The notes below the pieces were generated by a model. It had not been told where the DNA came from and ran no database searches. It saw nothing but the letters and a program-made list of their open reading frames with translations. Of a stretch of 64,000 bases of DNA, positions 1-9,334 are shown one piece after another (the stretch's first letter is position 1; every line of letters begins with the position of its first letter). This DNA is from an uncultured Fodinibius sp. (GTDB lineage Bacteria; Bacteroidota; Rhodothermia; Balneolales; Balneolaceae). The stretch lies in contig CAJXMW010000003.1 in the NCBI GenBank assembly GCA_913056235.1, positions 1 through 64,000 of the forward strand. Reading direction: 5' to 3'. The position numbers and the translations under genes were made by a program.

Positions 1-24
1 TAAAACACCGGTAGAACTACTACC

Positions 25-402
25 TTAACCGAAATCCTCTACTTTTGAGTGGTCCGAAAAATGGGGAAGCTTACACATCCTTCTTGACAAGCTGTCCTCA
101 GGCAACTGATCATCCGCATCAAGAACAATTACATAATCGCCCGTGGCGTGTCGAAAACCTTCATTTACAGCTTTCGACTTGCCTCCGTGATTGATCGACT
201 GCAAAGTGAGCTCCAACTCTTCTGCTGTAGTCTCATCAATATTAAGGTGATCAAATCGTAACGGTAGGTCAGACCCATCATCTACAATGATGAGTTCAAT
301 ATTGTCATAAACCTGATCATCTACACTTTTAACAGCCGCAGGCAAAAACGCATGCATGTTAAAATGAGGAATAATAACTGAAACTTTGGGTGGGTCACTC
401 AA
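25..402 (-). CDS. Glycosyltransferase family 2, N-terminal part only (possibly truncated or frameshifted)
   Basis: SVIIPHFN...IELIIVDDGSD...VLDADDQLPEDSLS is a GT-A/GT2 N-terminus. The frame stops after 125 aa, well short of the usual ~300 aa. Confidence 0.6.
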   Translation of the reverse strand: MSDPPKVSVIIPHFNMHAFLPAAVKSVDDQVYDNIELIIVDDGSDLPLRFDHLNIDETTAEELELTLQSINHGGKSKAVNEGFRHATGDYVIVLDADDQLPEDSLSRRMCKLPHFSDHSKVEDFG

Positions 403-517
403 AACAGTGCCTTTTCAAAGATTTTTCCCCAATAGTAATAGAAATGCGTTCCTTCCTCAAGGATGATCCTCCCACCTTCGGAAGACATTCAGCTATAATT
501 TTCTGATCGAGGCTACC

Positions 518-2923
518 TTATGCGTCATCGGATTCATAAGAAGCATAGTCCTCATAAAGTTCGCGATAATAGTAAGTGCCATAATAATAATCGCTGGTCT
601 GATTGTAGTCGAATGCCGATAGAACGGTTCCCAACACATTGGCCTCCACTCGCTCCAGATTGTTGTAAAGATGGGTAAGTTCAGCCTCTGTTGTCTCATT
701 AAACCGTGTGATAACCAGCACGCCATCCGTTTGTTGGATCATCGCAGAAGCATCGGTGATAATACCATAAGGCGGAGTATCCAGAAGCACAAAGTCGTAG
801 CTCTCTTCCAACTTTTGAAGAGTTTCCAAGAAGGCCCTGCTCTGGGTAATAGCCGACGGATTGGGCGGGCGATTACCAGCCGACAGGATTGACAAGTTAG
901 CCATTGGAGTTGACTGCAAGGCCTCTTCCATAGGTACATTGTCGAATAGTACTTCCACAATCCCGGGAGAGCGCTTCAAACCAAACATATTGTGCAAGTT
1001 TGGGCGACGTAGATCAGTATCCACAATAGCAACTTTATAATCAGCCTCGGCAAGTACCGTTCCCAGGTTTGCGGCTACCGTTGTTTTACCTTCGCCTTTG
1101 GTTGAACTCGTAATCATTAACGAATTAAGCTCAGCATCAGGGTTGGAATAAATAATATTGCTTTCCAGACGACGGAATGATTCCGAGATAGGCGAAACAG
1201 TGTCGATCATTGACACCAAAGACGTAGAAATCTCCGTCCCCTGTACATTGATACGTTCTCGACCTCCCTGCTCGTCTTTGATAAAACTCGACATATCCGG
1301 TATCACAGCTAACAACGGTGAATCAAAGCCCTTTAGTTTTTCAACACCATCTATAGTCGTGTTGAAAGCTTCTCGGACGAATATATAGCCAACGCTTAGT
1401 ATACCGCCAAGAATAAAGCCAACCAAAAGATACAATTTCGTATTTGGTTTCACCGGTATTTCAGGAACATATCCACTATCTATTCGACGGCCAAGCCCAA
1501 ACTGTGTTTGCTTCCAAAGCGAGGTCTCCGCAAACTGTTGTGAGACTTTAAGGTACAGCTCTTCATTAATTTTAACATCACGCTTAAGGCGTGCTAACCT
1601 GATCATATTATCAGGTAGACTTTCAAAAAACTTTTGTTGCTCAGCAAGCTGTTCATCAATCACTTCAAGCTGTGCCTGATACTGTTCTTGCTCAACCTGC
1701 AGCTCAATAAGCTTTTGATTTAAATCAGTAACAGCCTTAGCAATATTGCCGTCTGATCCACCGAGGAACCCAAGATATTGATCACCCTCAGCAACAAGAT
1801 CCTTGGTTAATTCTTTAATCTGGTTCTGATACATGTCAATCTTGCGATTGATATCTTTCAATTCCTGTGGAGGGGTGGGTGATTTATTTAGGGACGGATT
1901 ATTCGCCAGCAGCTGCATTTTCTCTATTTTCAACTCCGACAACTTATATTGCAAACGCGTCATATTTGGTCCAACAGCATCGGAATACTGCTCCGCTAAG
2001 CCAGGCTTGATTTCGTTAAGGCGTTGTTTATACTGATTGATGCCAGAATTTACAGCCACTAATTTAACTTTGGCTTCCTGCTTCTTGGACTCAAGTTCAG
2101 CCATTCGTGTGATCAGTTCTTCAGTCTGAGCATCAACCTGCATCAGCTGCTCTTTATTCATAAACTCACGCAGCTGGTCTTCAGCACTGTTCAGACGTTG
2201 CTCAATACGTTGACGTTCATTCTCCAGAAAATCAACTGCTGAGTTCGCCGATCGCCTGTTTTGACGCGTGGACAACTCAGAATATACGTTCATCGATAAA
2301 TTGACAATATTAGCTGCCTCATGAGGAGCCGGACTTTCATAGGCTATCGACACCATATCTGCTTCTCGGTCAACCCTGGAAAAAGAAATGTTGTTCCTGA
2401 TACGTAAGGCAACCGTATCTCTCGCAGCCAGTGACGAGTCCTCGGGATAAGACTTAAATAATATAGGATACTGGCGACCGTTGCGCATCAACCGTTGTTC
2501 AATAAGAGAATCCGCCATCTCTTTAGATAGCTTCCGCGAACGCAGTATTTGCAGCTCATTGGCAATCGTACTTCCCATACCAATGCCGTAGGTGGTGGAT
2601 AACAACGAAGTCAAGTCGCTCCCCCCGGCCATGGAATATTGATTTTGCGGCTCACTGATCAGAACAGAACCCTCGCTGCGATAGATGGGTGTTGTGGTAT
2701 AGGCGACCATCCCGGCAAGGATCGTACACACTACTACCGATCCTATAATCTTCCACTTATGATGCCATAACGTATAAAATAGACGCTTCAGGTCTATCTC
2801 ATCAGGATCTTGTGCACCCATATTGTTCTCGGGACTTTGCCCGCCATAATAAGCCCCACCATATGAACCGTTATTGGAAGCTCCATTTGGCCGCGGAAAG
2901 CTATTATTATCATCTATCGCCAT
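518..2923 (-). CDS. Polysaccharide biosynthesis tyrosine autokinase (Wzc-like, Wzz + BY-kinase)
   Basis: N-terminal Wzz domain, Walker A SSTKGEGKTTVAANL, Walker A' VDTDLRRP, C-terminal Tyr cluster (DYYYGTYYYRELYEDYASY). Confidence 0.93.
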   Translation of the reverse strand: MAIDDNNSFPRPNGASNNGSYGGAYYGGQSPENNMGAQDPDEIDLKRLFYTLWHHKWKIIGSVVVCTILAGMVAYTTTPIYRSEGSVLISEPQNQYSMAGGSDLTSLLSTTYGIGMGSTIANELQILRSRKLSKEMADSLIEQRLMRNGRQYPILFKSYPEDSSLAARDTVALRIRNNISFSRVDREADMVSIAYESPAPHEAANIVNLSMNVYSELSTRQNRRSANSAVDFLENERQRIEQRLNSAEDQLREFMNKEQLMQVDAQTEELITRMAELESKKQEAKVKLVAVNSGINQYKQRLNEIKPGLAEQYSDAVGPNMTRLQYKLSELKIEKMQLLANNPSLNKSPTPPQELKDINRKIDMYQNQIKELTKDLVAEGDQYLGFLGGSDGNIAKAVTDLNQKLIELQVEQEQYQAQLEVIDEQLAEQQKFFESLPDNMIRLARLKRDVKINEELYLKVSQQFAETSLWKQTQFGLGRRIDSGYVPEIPVKPNTKLYLLVGFILGGILSVGYIFVREAFNTTIDGVEKLKGFDSPLLAVIPDMSSFIKDEQGGRERINVQGTEISTSLVSMIDTVSPISESFRRLESNIIYSNPDAELNSLMITSSTKGEGKTTVAANLGTVLAEADYKVAIVDTDLRRPNLHNMFGLKRSPGIVEVLFDNVPMEEALQSTPMANLSILSAGNRPPNPSAITQSRAFLETLQKLEESYDFVLLDTPPYGIITDASAMIQQTDGVLVITRFNETTEAELTHLYNNLERVEANVLGTVLSAFDYNQTSDYYYGTYYYRELYEDYASYESDDA

Positions 2924-3130
2924 CTATTCAGTAAGATAAAGTGATAAAGCTAGTTTTGAATCTCTCTAAATGTAGGGAAATTAAATTGACGATTAAATTA
3001 TAAATTGCGCCTTGGATTTCAAAGGCAATCTACTTGATTCAAATAGGGTATAAATATTGATTCTGTTCGATCCGTTAAACCTCGAAAAGTAAATTGACGT
3101 AACCAGCAAAATATATCCTTTACTACTTAC

Positions 3131-5581
3131 CTAGTTGCGACGAATTTGGAAAATGGTATTCGTAACAATGGCTGCCATTGAAACCAAGGCTGAATAAATA
3201 CTAATACGTTCCTGTGGAGTCAACTGACGTTCCTTTTCTTTCTTGGGAATGTAAATCGTTGCACCGGGACGTACATCCGGATAATTGCGGAAAAATAGAA
3301 ATTTTTTGGCGCGATCCACCTCACCATTAGCATAAACAATATACGCATCCTTGGGTTTCCCCCGGTCCGAAGCTCCCCCGGCTGCACGAATATACTCTTT
3401 GAAAGACAAGTTGTCTTTGTACCGAACACTTATAGGGTATAGAACCTCACCGGATACCTGAACCGTCTGTAGCTCTTTCGGAATTTCCAGCACATCGCCC
3501 TCACGCAAAATGAGGTCATGCTCTGAACCCGGGTCTTTCACAATTTGTCCGAGCTGAATACCCACTTTCGTCGTGTTCTTTTGCAAACTTTTTTCCGTGC
3601 CCACAGTATCAGAAATATTCACAAAAGAAGTATCCACTTTCTGTTCAATCTTGCGGGTCAGGTTCCCCCCCTGCGGATAGGCATATTGTGTAAGTCCCCC
3701 TGCTCGCTGTATAAGATCAGAAATGCGCATGTCTTGCTCATCCAGGGTATATTTACCGGGAAACATCACTTCTCCTCTAATGGTAACCTGTTTTTGCTCT
3801 ACATAAGAGGGAGCGCTCCGAATAAATACCTTATCAAATGGCTTTAATACAAAATCGGCCGCTTCTTCGCCCAATTCTAAATTACCATCAACCCTGAAAC
3901 GATGGATTTTAGCAATTTCTCGCGGTACATACATCGAATCCCCATCCGTAATCCGGCGGGAAACCTCTATGCGATACGGTGCCGCTGATTCTTTAAAACC
4001 ATCGGCCTGTAATATCACATCTTCCAAGGTCATGTTTTCCGCAAAAGGAAAGGTGCCGGGATTTTGAACAGCTCCAACAACATCAACAGTGTAGTCTTCC
4101 CGGAGATCAAAGATGGAAGAAATGCGCACTATATCATTTCGTTGGAGCTCAATCTTATTTTTATCGGGATTATTGAGCACCTTTCTGACATCAAAAGAAA
4201 TGACCTTCGTTGTAAGGTCATTCTGTTCGCGGTAAATGAGACCGCGATTCATAAATGCATCCTCGCGAATTCCTTCCGCTCGCTGAATCAAAGAATAGAC
4301 CGTCGTAGTATCTTTCAGCTCATAAGCACCTTTTCGGAATACTGCTCCCTGTATCTCTACCCTGTTCGCATAACGATCCAGCACTTTACCAACGTGCAGG
4401 CTATCACCATCATGGAGAGTAAAATTTCTCTGTTCAGGATAATTTATGTCGTTAATTCGTTTCTGCGTTGCTGTATTCCCAAAAACTTTCAACCGCTTGG
4501 TGTAAGCATTCGCCTTGAACCCCCCGGCAAACGTTACAAGGTCCTGTATGTCCTCCCCTTTTTTCAGCTCAAAAATTCCTTTGCGCTTAGTATATCCTGC
4601 AACGGCAACCCGGCTTTGGTAGGGATCGATCTTAATAATATCCTGATCCCGGAGCCGGATATTATCCGACTGATCTCCATAAACCAGGAAATCATAAATA
4701 TCGAGGATCGCCGCCGTGCTGTCTCCCCTTATCACTTCAATACTTCGGTAGGTCCCCGTCGAATCTGGTCCGCCGGCGGCATATAGTGCATTAAAAACCG
4801 TAGCCAGTGACGGCAAGGTGTACGTACCCGAAAATCGCGCTTCCCCCAACACCGTCACATTGATGCTGCGAACATTACCTAATGATATACGAGCCTGGGT
4901 ATCCGTGGGCTCATCGGCATCGGCCTTAAGTCCGGAATAGATCTTGGATAGGGAATTTTTTATGCGTTCACGAGCTCGCTCAATGCTCAATCCATTGACA
5001 TAAATAGGACCTAAATTAGCAATTGTAATCGTACCCTCTGGCGAAATCGTTACCTCATACGTCTGTTCTGCTGCGCCCCAAATATCGATGATTAACTGAT
5101 CGCCCGGTCCCAGCTGATAGTCTTCAGGGGTTGGTATATTCAACGAAGGGGTAAACGTCACTTTATCGCGGCGAAACAGAGCAGACCCAAAAATTCTGCT
5201 TTCCCCTCCTTTACTTAAACTGTCGGGTCGCTGCGCTGAAATAGCAGTATCGGTAGACACTGAACGTAGCTGTGCACTTTTTTGCTGCCCACTTTGCTGA
5301 GAACCCTGCATCCTGATGCTACGTAACCGTCGAACCAGCTTGCTCACCTGGGACGGTTGCATTCCGCGAGCCAACGCCATCTGCTCGAGCTGTGAAATGC
5401 TGTAACCTTGGCTCTGTGCCCGGTCCCACATTCGCTGTATCTGCTGGTCTGAAAGATCAGAAGCCCGTAAGTTTTCAAAATCTATAGATCCAATATCCTG
5501 GGCCACAACCCCGGCTGCCAGTATAAATAGGAAAGAAAAAATGAGCGCTGCTCTGCTTAATAAATGCCTTTTAAATGCCAT
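3131..5581 (-). CDS. SLBB-domain polysaccharide export protein (Wza-like)
   Basis: Signal peptide, YQLGPGDQLIIDIWGAAEQTYEVTISPEGTI poly-export motif, multiple SLBB repeats. Confidence 0.93.
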   Translation of the reverse strand: MAFKRHLLSRAALIFSFLFILAAGVVAQDIGSIDFENLRASDLSDQQIQRMWDRAQSQGYSISQLEQMALARGMQPSQVSKLVRRLRSIRMQGSQQSGQQKSAQLRSVSTDTAISAQRPDSLSKGGESRIFGSALFRRDKVTFTPSLNIPTPEDYQLGPGDQLIIDIWGAAEQTYEVTISPEGTITIANLGPIYVNGLSIERARERIKNSLSKIYSGLKADADEPTDTQARISLGNVRSINVTVLGEARFSGTYTLPSLATVFNALYAAGGPDSTGTYRSIEVIRGDSTAAILDIYDFLVYGDQSDNIRLRDQDIIKIDPYQSRVAVAGYTKRKGIFELKKGEDIQDLVTFAGGFKANAYTKRLKVFGNTATQKRINDINYPEQRNFTLHDGDSLHVGKVLDRYANRVEIQGAVFRKGAYELKDTTTVYSLIQRAEGIREDAFMNRGLIYREQNDLTTKVISFDVRKVLNNPDKNKIELQRNDIVRISSIFDLREDYTVDVVGAVQNPGTFPFAENMTLEDVILQADGFKESAAPYRIEVSRRITDGDSMYVPREIAKIHRFRVDGNLELGEEAADFVLKPFDKVFIRSAPSYVEQKQVTIRGEVMFPGKYTLDEQDMRISDLIQRAGGLTQYAYPQGGNLTRKIEQKVDTSFVNISDTVGTEKSLQKNTTKVGIQLGQIVKDPGSEHDLILREGDVLEIPKELQTVQVSGEVLYPISVRYKDNLSFKEYIRAAGGASDRGKPKDAYIVYANGEVDRAKKFLFFRNYPDVRPGATIYIPKKEKERQLTPQERISIYSALVSMAAIVTNTIFQIRRN

Positions 5582-5667
5582 CTGATTGTTTAAATATAAT
5601 TACTCAGTTCTTTTATAAAAGTGGAACCAAAAGTACAAATTATCAGCTAAAACTACACACTTTTTAA

Positions 5668-5803
5668 GTGACTAGGTTATTATGTGATTAAGTGAATAAG
5701 TGACGAAGTAACAAAGAGACAGAGCGACAAAGTTGCAAAGCAACAGAGCAAATCCCAGCTGTCATTGTACAGCTGTTAAAGGTTGAATGTTGAAGGGTTA
5801 AAG
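5668..5803. repeat. Degenerate short-phrase intergenic repeat block
   Basis: gtgattaagtgaataagtgacgaagtaacaaagagacagagcgacaaag followed by gttaaaggttgaatgttgaagggttaaag; ~9-10 nt period. Confidence 0.7.
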
Positions 5804-5845
5804 CCCCGCGAACAGGTCCCCCTTATGGCACTATAGATTAGTCAA

Positions 5846-5884
5846 GGCTGCCAGCGACCTTCGAAGGGGGGGCTTGGGGGATGA
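5846..5884. repeat. Palindromic 'CCTTCGAAGGGGGG...GGGGGATG' intergenic element
   Basis: ccagcgaccttcgaagggggggcttgggggatg. A decayed relative may be at 27555-27590 (aaatccccaaatctccttccaaaagggactg). Confidence 0.4.
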
Positions 5885-6027
5885 CCAGCAAAAGGATCAT
5901 TCAAGTCTCGAGCTACGGCAAATAATAACTGAGACCTGCGTGCCAAAGCAGAGCTTCCAGACCTGAGTACTGCTGCATAGTACCGGCACCAGATAATATT
6001 GGAAAAAATAGCAACCGTCCGAGATTC

Positions 6028-6200
6028 TTCATCAGCCATCGTCGATCAACCGTCATGAATACAAAAAAAGGTTCCTGCCAGGTAGCAAGGGGGCGGTCAA
6101 CCTGTCATCCGTTGATTATCAACAGTAGCCCAATCCAACTTTTAACATTCAAAATGGTCGCCTGTCCCCCGTCAACCGTCGTCACACAGTACCCACTAAA
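6028..6200. repeat. Degenerate phrase block (CCGTCATC/GTCAACCGTC family)
   Basis: gccatcgtcgatcaaccgtcatg...ggtcaacctgtcatccg...ccgtcaaccgtcgtcac. Confidence 0.6.
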
Positions 6201-6227
6201 CAATCGCCCCCATAATCAATGGCAAAC

Positions 6228-6710
6228 TCAAAAATCATCGATGCTTTCCAGATAATTTAGGTCTTCTAAATCCTTATTTCTACCCGTTTGACGTTTGTTA
6301 ACTATAAGATCAGATAAACCAATAAAGTAAATTGAGGTATCTTTTCCCCCTATGGTAACGGACTCTGTCACCCGGTTGTCCCACGCCCGGTCAAAAGAAA
6401 CACCTTCAATCTCATTTATCAAATCGATACGATTGGGTGGGACTCCAAACTGAATCACATACCCGGGGTTTCGCAACTCATTGGGCTCCGTTAACCCGGG
6501 AATATCATTATCCCAGAAATCTAACAATACCTCGTACAACAAACCGGCATTTTCAGTATCCCGAGCATAAAAAAGATCAATATCACCAGTTAACCGGGGA
6601 TAACCATAATAGATAACCGCCTCTCCACCAACAATGAGATATTTCACCTCATATTTATGTAACAGGAATAAAAACTGTCGCGTATCAGAAGAAAAGTAAT
6701 CAGATTTCAT
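6228..6710 (-). CDS. Nucleotidyltransferase fold protein (minimal NTase/DUF6036/AbiEii-like)
   Basis: YLIVGGEAVIYYGYPRLTGDIDLFY is a GG(X)nDxD nucleotidyltransferase motif; IDLINEIEGVSFDRAW. Confidence 0.8.
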   Translation of the reverse strand: MKSDYFSSDTRQFLFLLHKYEVKYLIVGGEAVIYYGYPRLTGDIDLFYARDTENAGLLYEVLLDFWDNDIPGLTEPNELRNPGYVIQFGVPPNRIDLINEIEGVSFDRAWDNRVTESVTIGGKDTSIYFIGLSDLIVNKRQTGRNKDLEDLNYLESIDDF

Positions 6711-6877
6711 TTATTCTTCTTTCCCCATTCCCTGATATCCGGCTTATTACCAAATACGCGCATCTTTAAGGTATGTGCAACTTTCTGCCGTTCCTCAATA
6801 GACATGTTTATCGCTTGCTTAATGTCCCATTGGTAGGCCTCATCCTGATCTTTTGCTATGTTAACAACTCGTTTCAT
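6707..6877 (-). CDS. Small (56 aa) protein coupled to the nucleotidyltransferase, below the ORF-track cutoff
   Basis: Manual translation: MKRVVNIAKDQDEAYQWDIKQAINMSIEERQKVAHTLKMRVFGNKPDIREWGKKNK*. Its TGA overlaps the NTase ATG (ATGA). The 'S(I/P)EER' motif is typical of small partners of such NTases. Confidence 0.72.
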   Translation of the reverse strand: MKRVVNIAKDQDEAYQWDIKQAINMSIEERQKVAHTLKMRVFGNKPDIREWGKKNK

Positions 6878-6956
6878 AATAGAATATACAGCGATAATTA
6901 TGATATAGGTAATTATGGCATATGAAATATCTATGAAACTTCACTATATCACAAAA

Positions 6957-7163
6957 TCACCCGGCACTCAAGTACCGGTCTAACGATTTCAAAAAGAAAC
7001 CCCTAACGTGATTGGTATTCCGATTAGCCATAGCAGCCAATCCGTCATATAACATTTCACCCAGGCACAGTACGCCCTGCCTTGCCCCTTTACTATTCAA
7101 CATTCTCCAAATAGTATAGTTGGTAAAAGAATTTGAACCAGGATAAGAAAGATTACAAGATGA
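6957..7163 (-). pseudogene. Degenerate coding remnant (~68 codons, C-terminal fragment of an unidentified protein)
   Basis: Open frame after a TAG: SSCNLSYPGSNSFTNYTIWRMLNSKGARQGVLCLGEMLYDGLAAMANRNTNHVRGFFLKSLDRYLSAG*. Protein-like composition with no good start codon. Confidence 0.4.
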
Positions 7164-7179
7164 CTAGGATTGCAAACAT

Positions 7180-7357
7180 GCTGCCGTCATCGGTCATCCG
7201 TCACCAATCACTCAAGTACCGGTCTAATGATTAAAAAACTGACGAGATTAACAATCCGATTACCCTCAGCAGCCCAACTCAACATTGAACATTTATCACT
7301 CACCATTCAACCTCTAACCTTCAACTTAATCACTTAATTACTCAATCACCTAATCAC
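7180..7357. repeat. Degenerate phrase repeat block
   Basis: gccgtcatcggtcatccgtcaccaatcac...caacattgaacatttatcactcaccattcaacctctaaccttcaacttaatcacttaattactcaatcacctaatcac. Confidence 0.75.
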
Positions 7358-7389
7358 AAAAAAGAGGCACCCCCTCTCGAAGATGCCTC
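7358..7389 (-). terminator. Rho-independent terminator of the sugar transferase gene
   Basis: Minus strand: GAGGCATCTTCGAGAGGGGGTGCCTC followed by TTTTTT. Confidence 0.7.
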
Positions 7390-7430
7390 CAATTACCTCA
7401 ATACTCACTACTCAAAACTCATGACAAACA

Positions 7431-8183
7431 TCAGTGTGCATTCGTCTCCATATGCAGCATCTGTTTAACCGTTCGATAAATAATATTCAAATCAAAGAGT
7501 AGAGACTGTTTTTGAACATATACCAAATCTTTATCCAAACGACCTCTCATATGTTCCTCATCAAGTGTACCTCCACGGTAGCCGGTAACCTGCGCATATC
7601 CGGATATACCCGGCTTCACCGCATATCGATAATAAAAGTCCTCAAAAGTATTGTTCCAGTGCTTGCACTCATCCACCGGATAGGGACGCGGACCTACTAA
7701 GCTCATATCCCCTTTGATTACATTAAGTATCTGGGGCAACTCATCAAGATTGGTCCGGCGGAGAAAGCTACCAAAGCTAAAGATACGCTTGTCTCCCTTC
7801 TTTGTCACCACAGGTTTGCCGTCGATACGACGCAAGTTCAATTGATGCATCGTACGGAACTTATAGCAGGTAAATTTCTTGCCGTTTTGACCGGTACGTT
7901 TTTGCGCAAAGATAACAGGCCCCTTGGAAGAAAGTTTGATACCAAGGGCAATAAAAGGCGTGATCATAGAAAAGACTATCACCCCAAACAGACTAAGGAA
8001 CAGGTCTATCAAGCGTTTACCCGTATATGTTTTTTCCTGCAGGGTTTCAAAGTGCGGTCGACTGAAATTTCGAATTGGGGCTTTGCGTTGGTACTGATCC
8101 TGAACAATACTTTCGCGAACGGATGGCATAGCCACCTGCGCGGTAGTTTGTTCTGCCACCGCAGCCTCTCCTTTAGAACTCAT
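7431..8183 (-). CDS. Sugar transferase (undecaprenyl-phosphate sugar phosphotransferase family)
   Basis: KRLIDLFLSLFGV...GPVIFAQKRTGQNGKKFTCYKFRTM...RRTNLDELPQILNVIKGDMSLVGPRPYP. Confidence 0.95.
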   Translation of the reverse strand: MSSKGEAAVAEQTTAQVAMPSVRESIVQDQYQRKAPIRNFSRPHFETLQEKTYTGKRLIDLFLSLFGVIVFSMITPFIALGIKLSSKGPVIFAQKRTGQNGKKFTCYKFRTMHQLNLRRIDGKPVVTKKGDKRIFSFGSFLRRTNLDELPQILNVIKGDMSLVGPRPYPVDECKHWNNTFEDFYYRYAVKPGISGYAQVTGYRGGTLDEEHMRGRLDKDLVYVQKQSLLFDLNIIYRTVKQMLHMETNAH

Positions 8184-8300
8184 AAATGTGGTTTTTAAAT
8201 TTAGTAACTATTTCCCGATATAATTACATTTTTTCTGTAGATAGATACGAATGTAGGAAAGAATTATAAGAGATGAAACTATAAAATATTAGTTTAGTAT

Positions 8301-9308
8301 TTAGTATAGTTTTTTCTGATCACAATCTTTATACCAATCTTTAATTCCATCTTGCAAACTATATTTTAGATTAAAATCTGATAAAGCTAGCTTTTGACCC
8401 GACACATTTGTCGAAAGCATTACTTTTTTTACGCGATCGGGATGAATCCCTGCAAAATCCTTCCCGATGATTTTACCTAGAAACAGGATACAATAGGCAG
8501 CAAAAATCAGCACTGGCCCAGGGATGAGTAGTAAAGGTTTTCGAGCGTCTGTTTGTTCAGCCACCGTTTCGCAAATCTTTTGGATTGCAGTGGCCTCTTC
8601 ATATACCAGATTATAAAGATGTTGCCCTACTTCCTCTTTACTAAAATGATAACAGGCCCGGGCTACATCTTTCACATAGACACAGGCCTTTTTCGTATCT
8701 TTGCGGCCCGGATAAACAAAAAAACCTTTTTTCTGAGATTCATAAAGGCGTGTGAAGTTCGCTTGCTCTCCTTTGCCAAAAATAATACCAGGTCGCAGGA
8801 TACTAAGCATTCGATTCTTAGGATCTTTCTCCTGCCAGCCCTTATGGATATATTCGGCTACAAGTTTAGAGCTTCCATAGGGATCTTCTGGCTGTGGAAC
8901 CGATTCTTCAGTCTTTAACTCTTCAGACTTTCCATAGGGAGATACCGAACTGGTAAATACCATCTTTTTACAGCCAAGCTCCTCGGCCAGTTGACAAACT
9001 ACCTCTGCACCGCGAATATTTGTTCTAAAATAATCGATAGCAGGAAAACCAGGGATACGACAAATAGCTGCTAAATTATAAATGACGGTATCTTCACCGC
9101 ACCCTCGTTCCTTGAATGGACTGGGATCAATAGCGCTTCGAACATCACTTTTTACATATTCGACCTTCGTTGAACCATGAGAATGATTCCTCTCAGGCTT
9201 CACAAAGTCTAATATGATGATCGTTTCATATATATTCTTAGCTATTAAATGATCGATAAGGTGTGAACCCACATAACCGGATCCACCGGTAATAATACAA
9301 TTAGACAT
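8301..9308 (-). CDS. NAD-dependent epimerase/dehydratase (SDR)
   Basis: CIITGGSGYVGSHLIDHL Rossmann motif; SSVSPYGKSE; YGSSK. Confidence 0.9.
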   Translation of the reverse strand: MSNCIITGGSGYVGSHLIDHLIAKNIYETIIILDFVKPERNHSHGSTKVEYVKSDVRSAIDPSPFKERGCGEDTVIYNLAAICRIPGFPAIDYFRTNIRGAEVVCQLAEELGCKKMVFTSSVSPYGKSEELKTEESVPQPEDPYGSSKLVAEYIHKGWQEKDPKNRMLSILRPGIIFGKGEQANFTRLYESQKKGFFVYPGRKDTKKACVYVKDVARACYHFSKEEVGQHLYNLVYEEATAIQKICETVAEQTDARKPLLLIPGPVLIFAAYCILFLGKIIGKDFAGIHPDRVKKVMLSTNVSGQKLALSDFNLKYSLQDGIKDWYKDCDQKKLY

Positions 9309-9334
9309 TCTTGGTTATTAAAAATTTTTGATTC

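Noticed and set aside
4064-4786. 240-aa plus-strand ORF inside the SLBB export gene
   Set aside because: Entirely antisense to a clearly conserved export protein; no recognisable domain.
5842-6039. 65-aa minus ORF with a plausible N-terminus (MADEESRTVAIFSN...)
   Set aside because: Embedded in intergenic repeat and palindrome sequence; C-terminus (HPPSPPFEGRWQP) is translated repeat; no family resemblance.
7290-7357. Possible CRISPR array from repeated TAATCAC/TTCAAC words
   Set aside because: Units are ~9-10 nt, degenerate and contiguous, with no constant repeat plus unique spacers and no cas genes.
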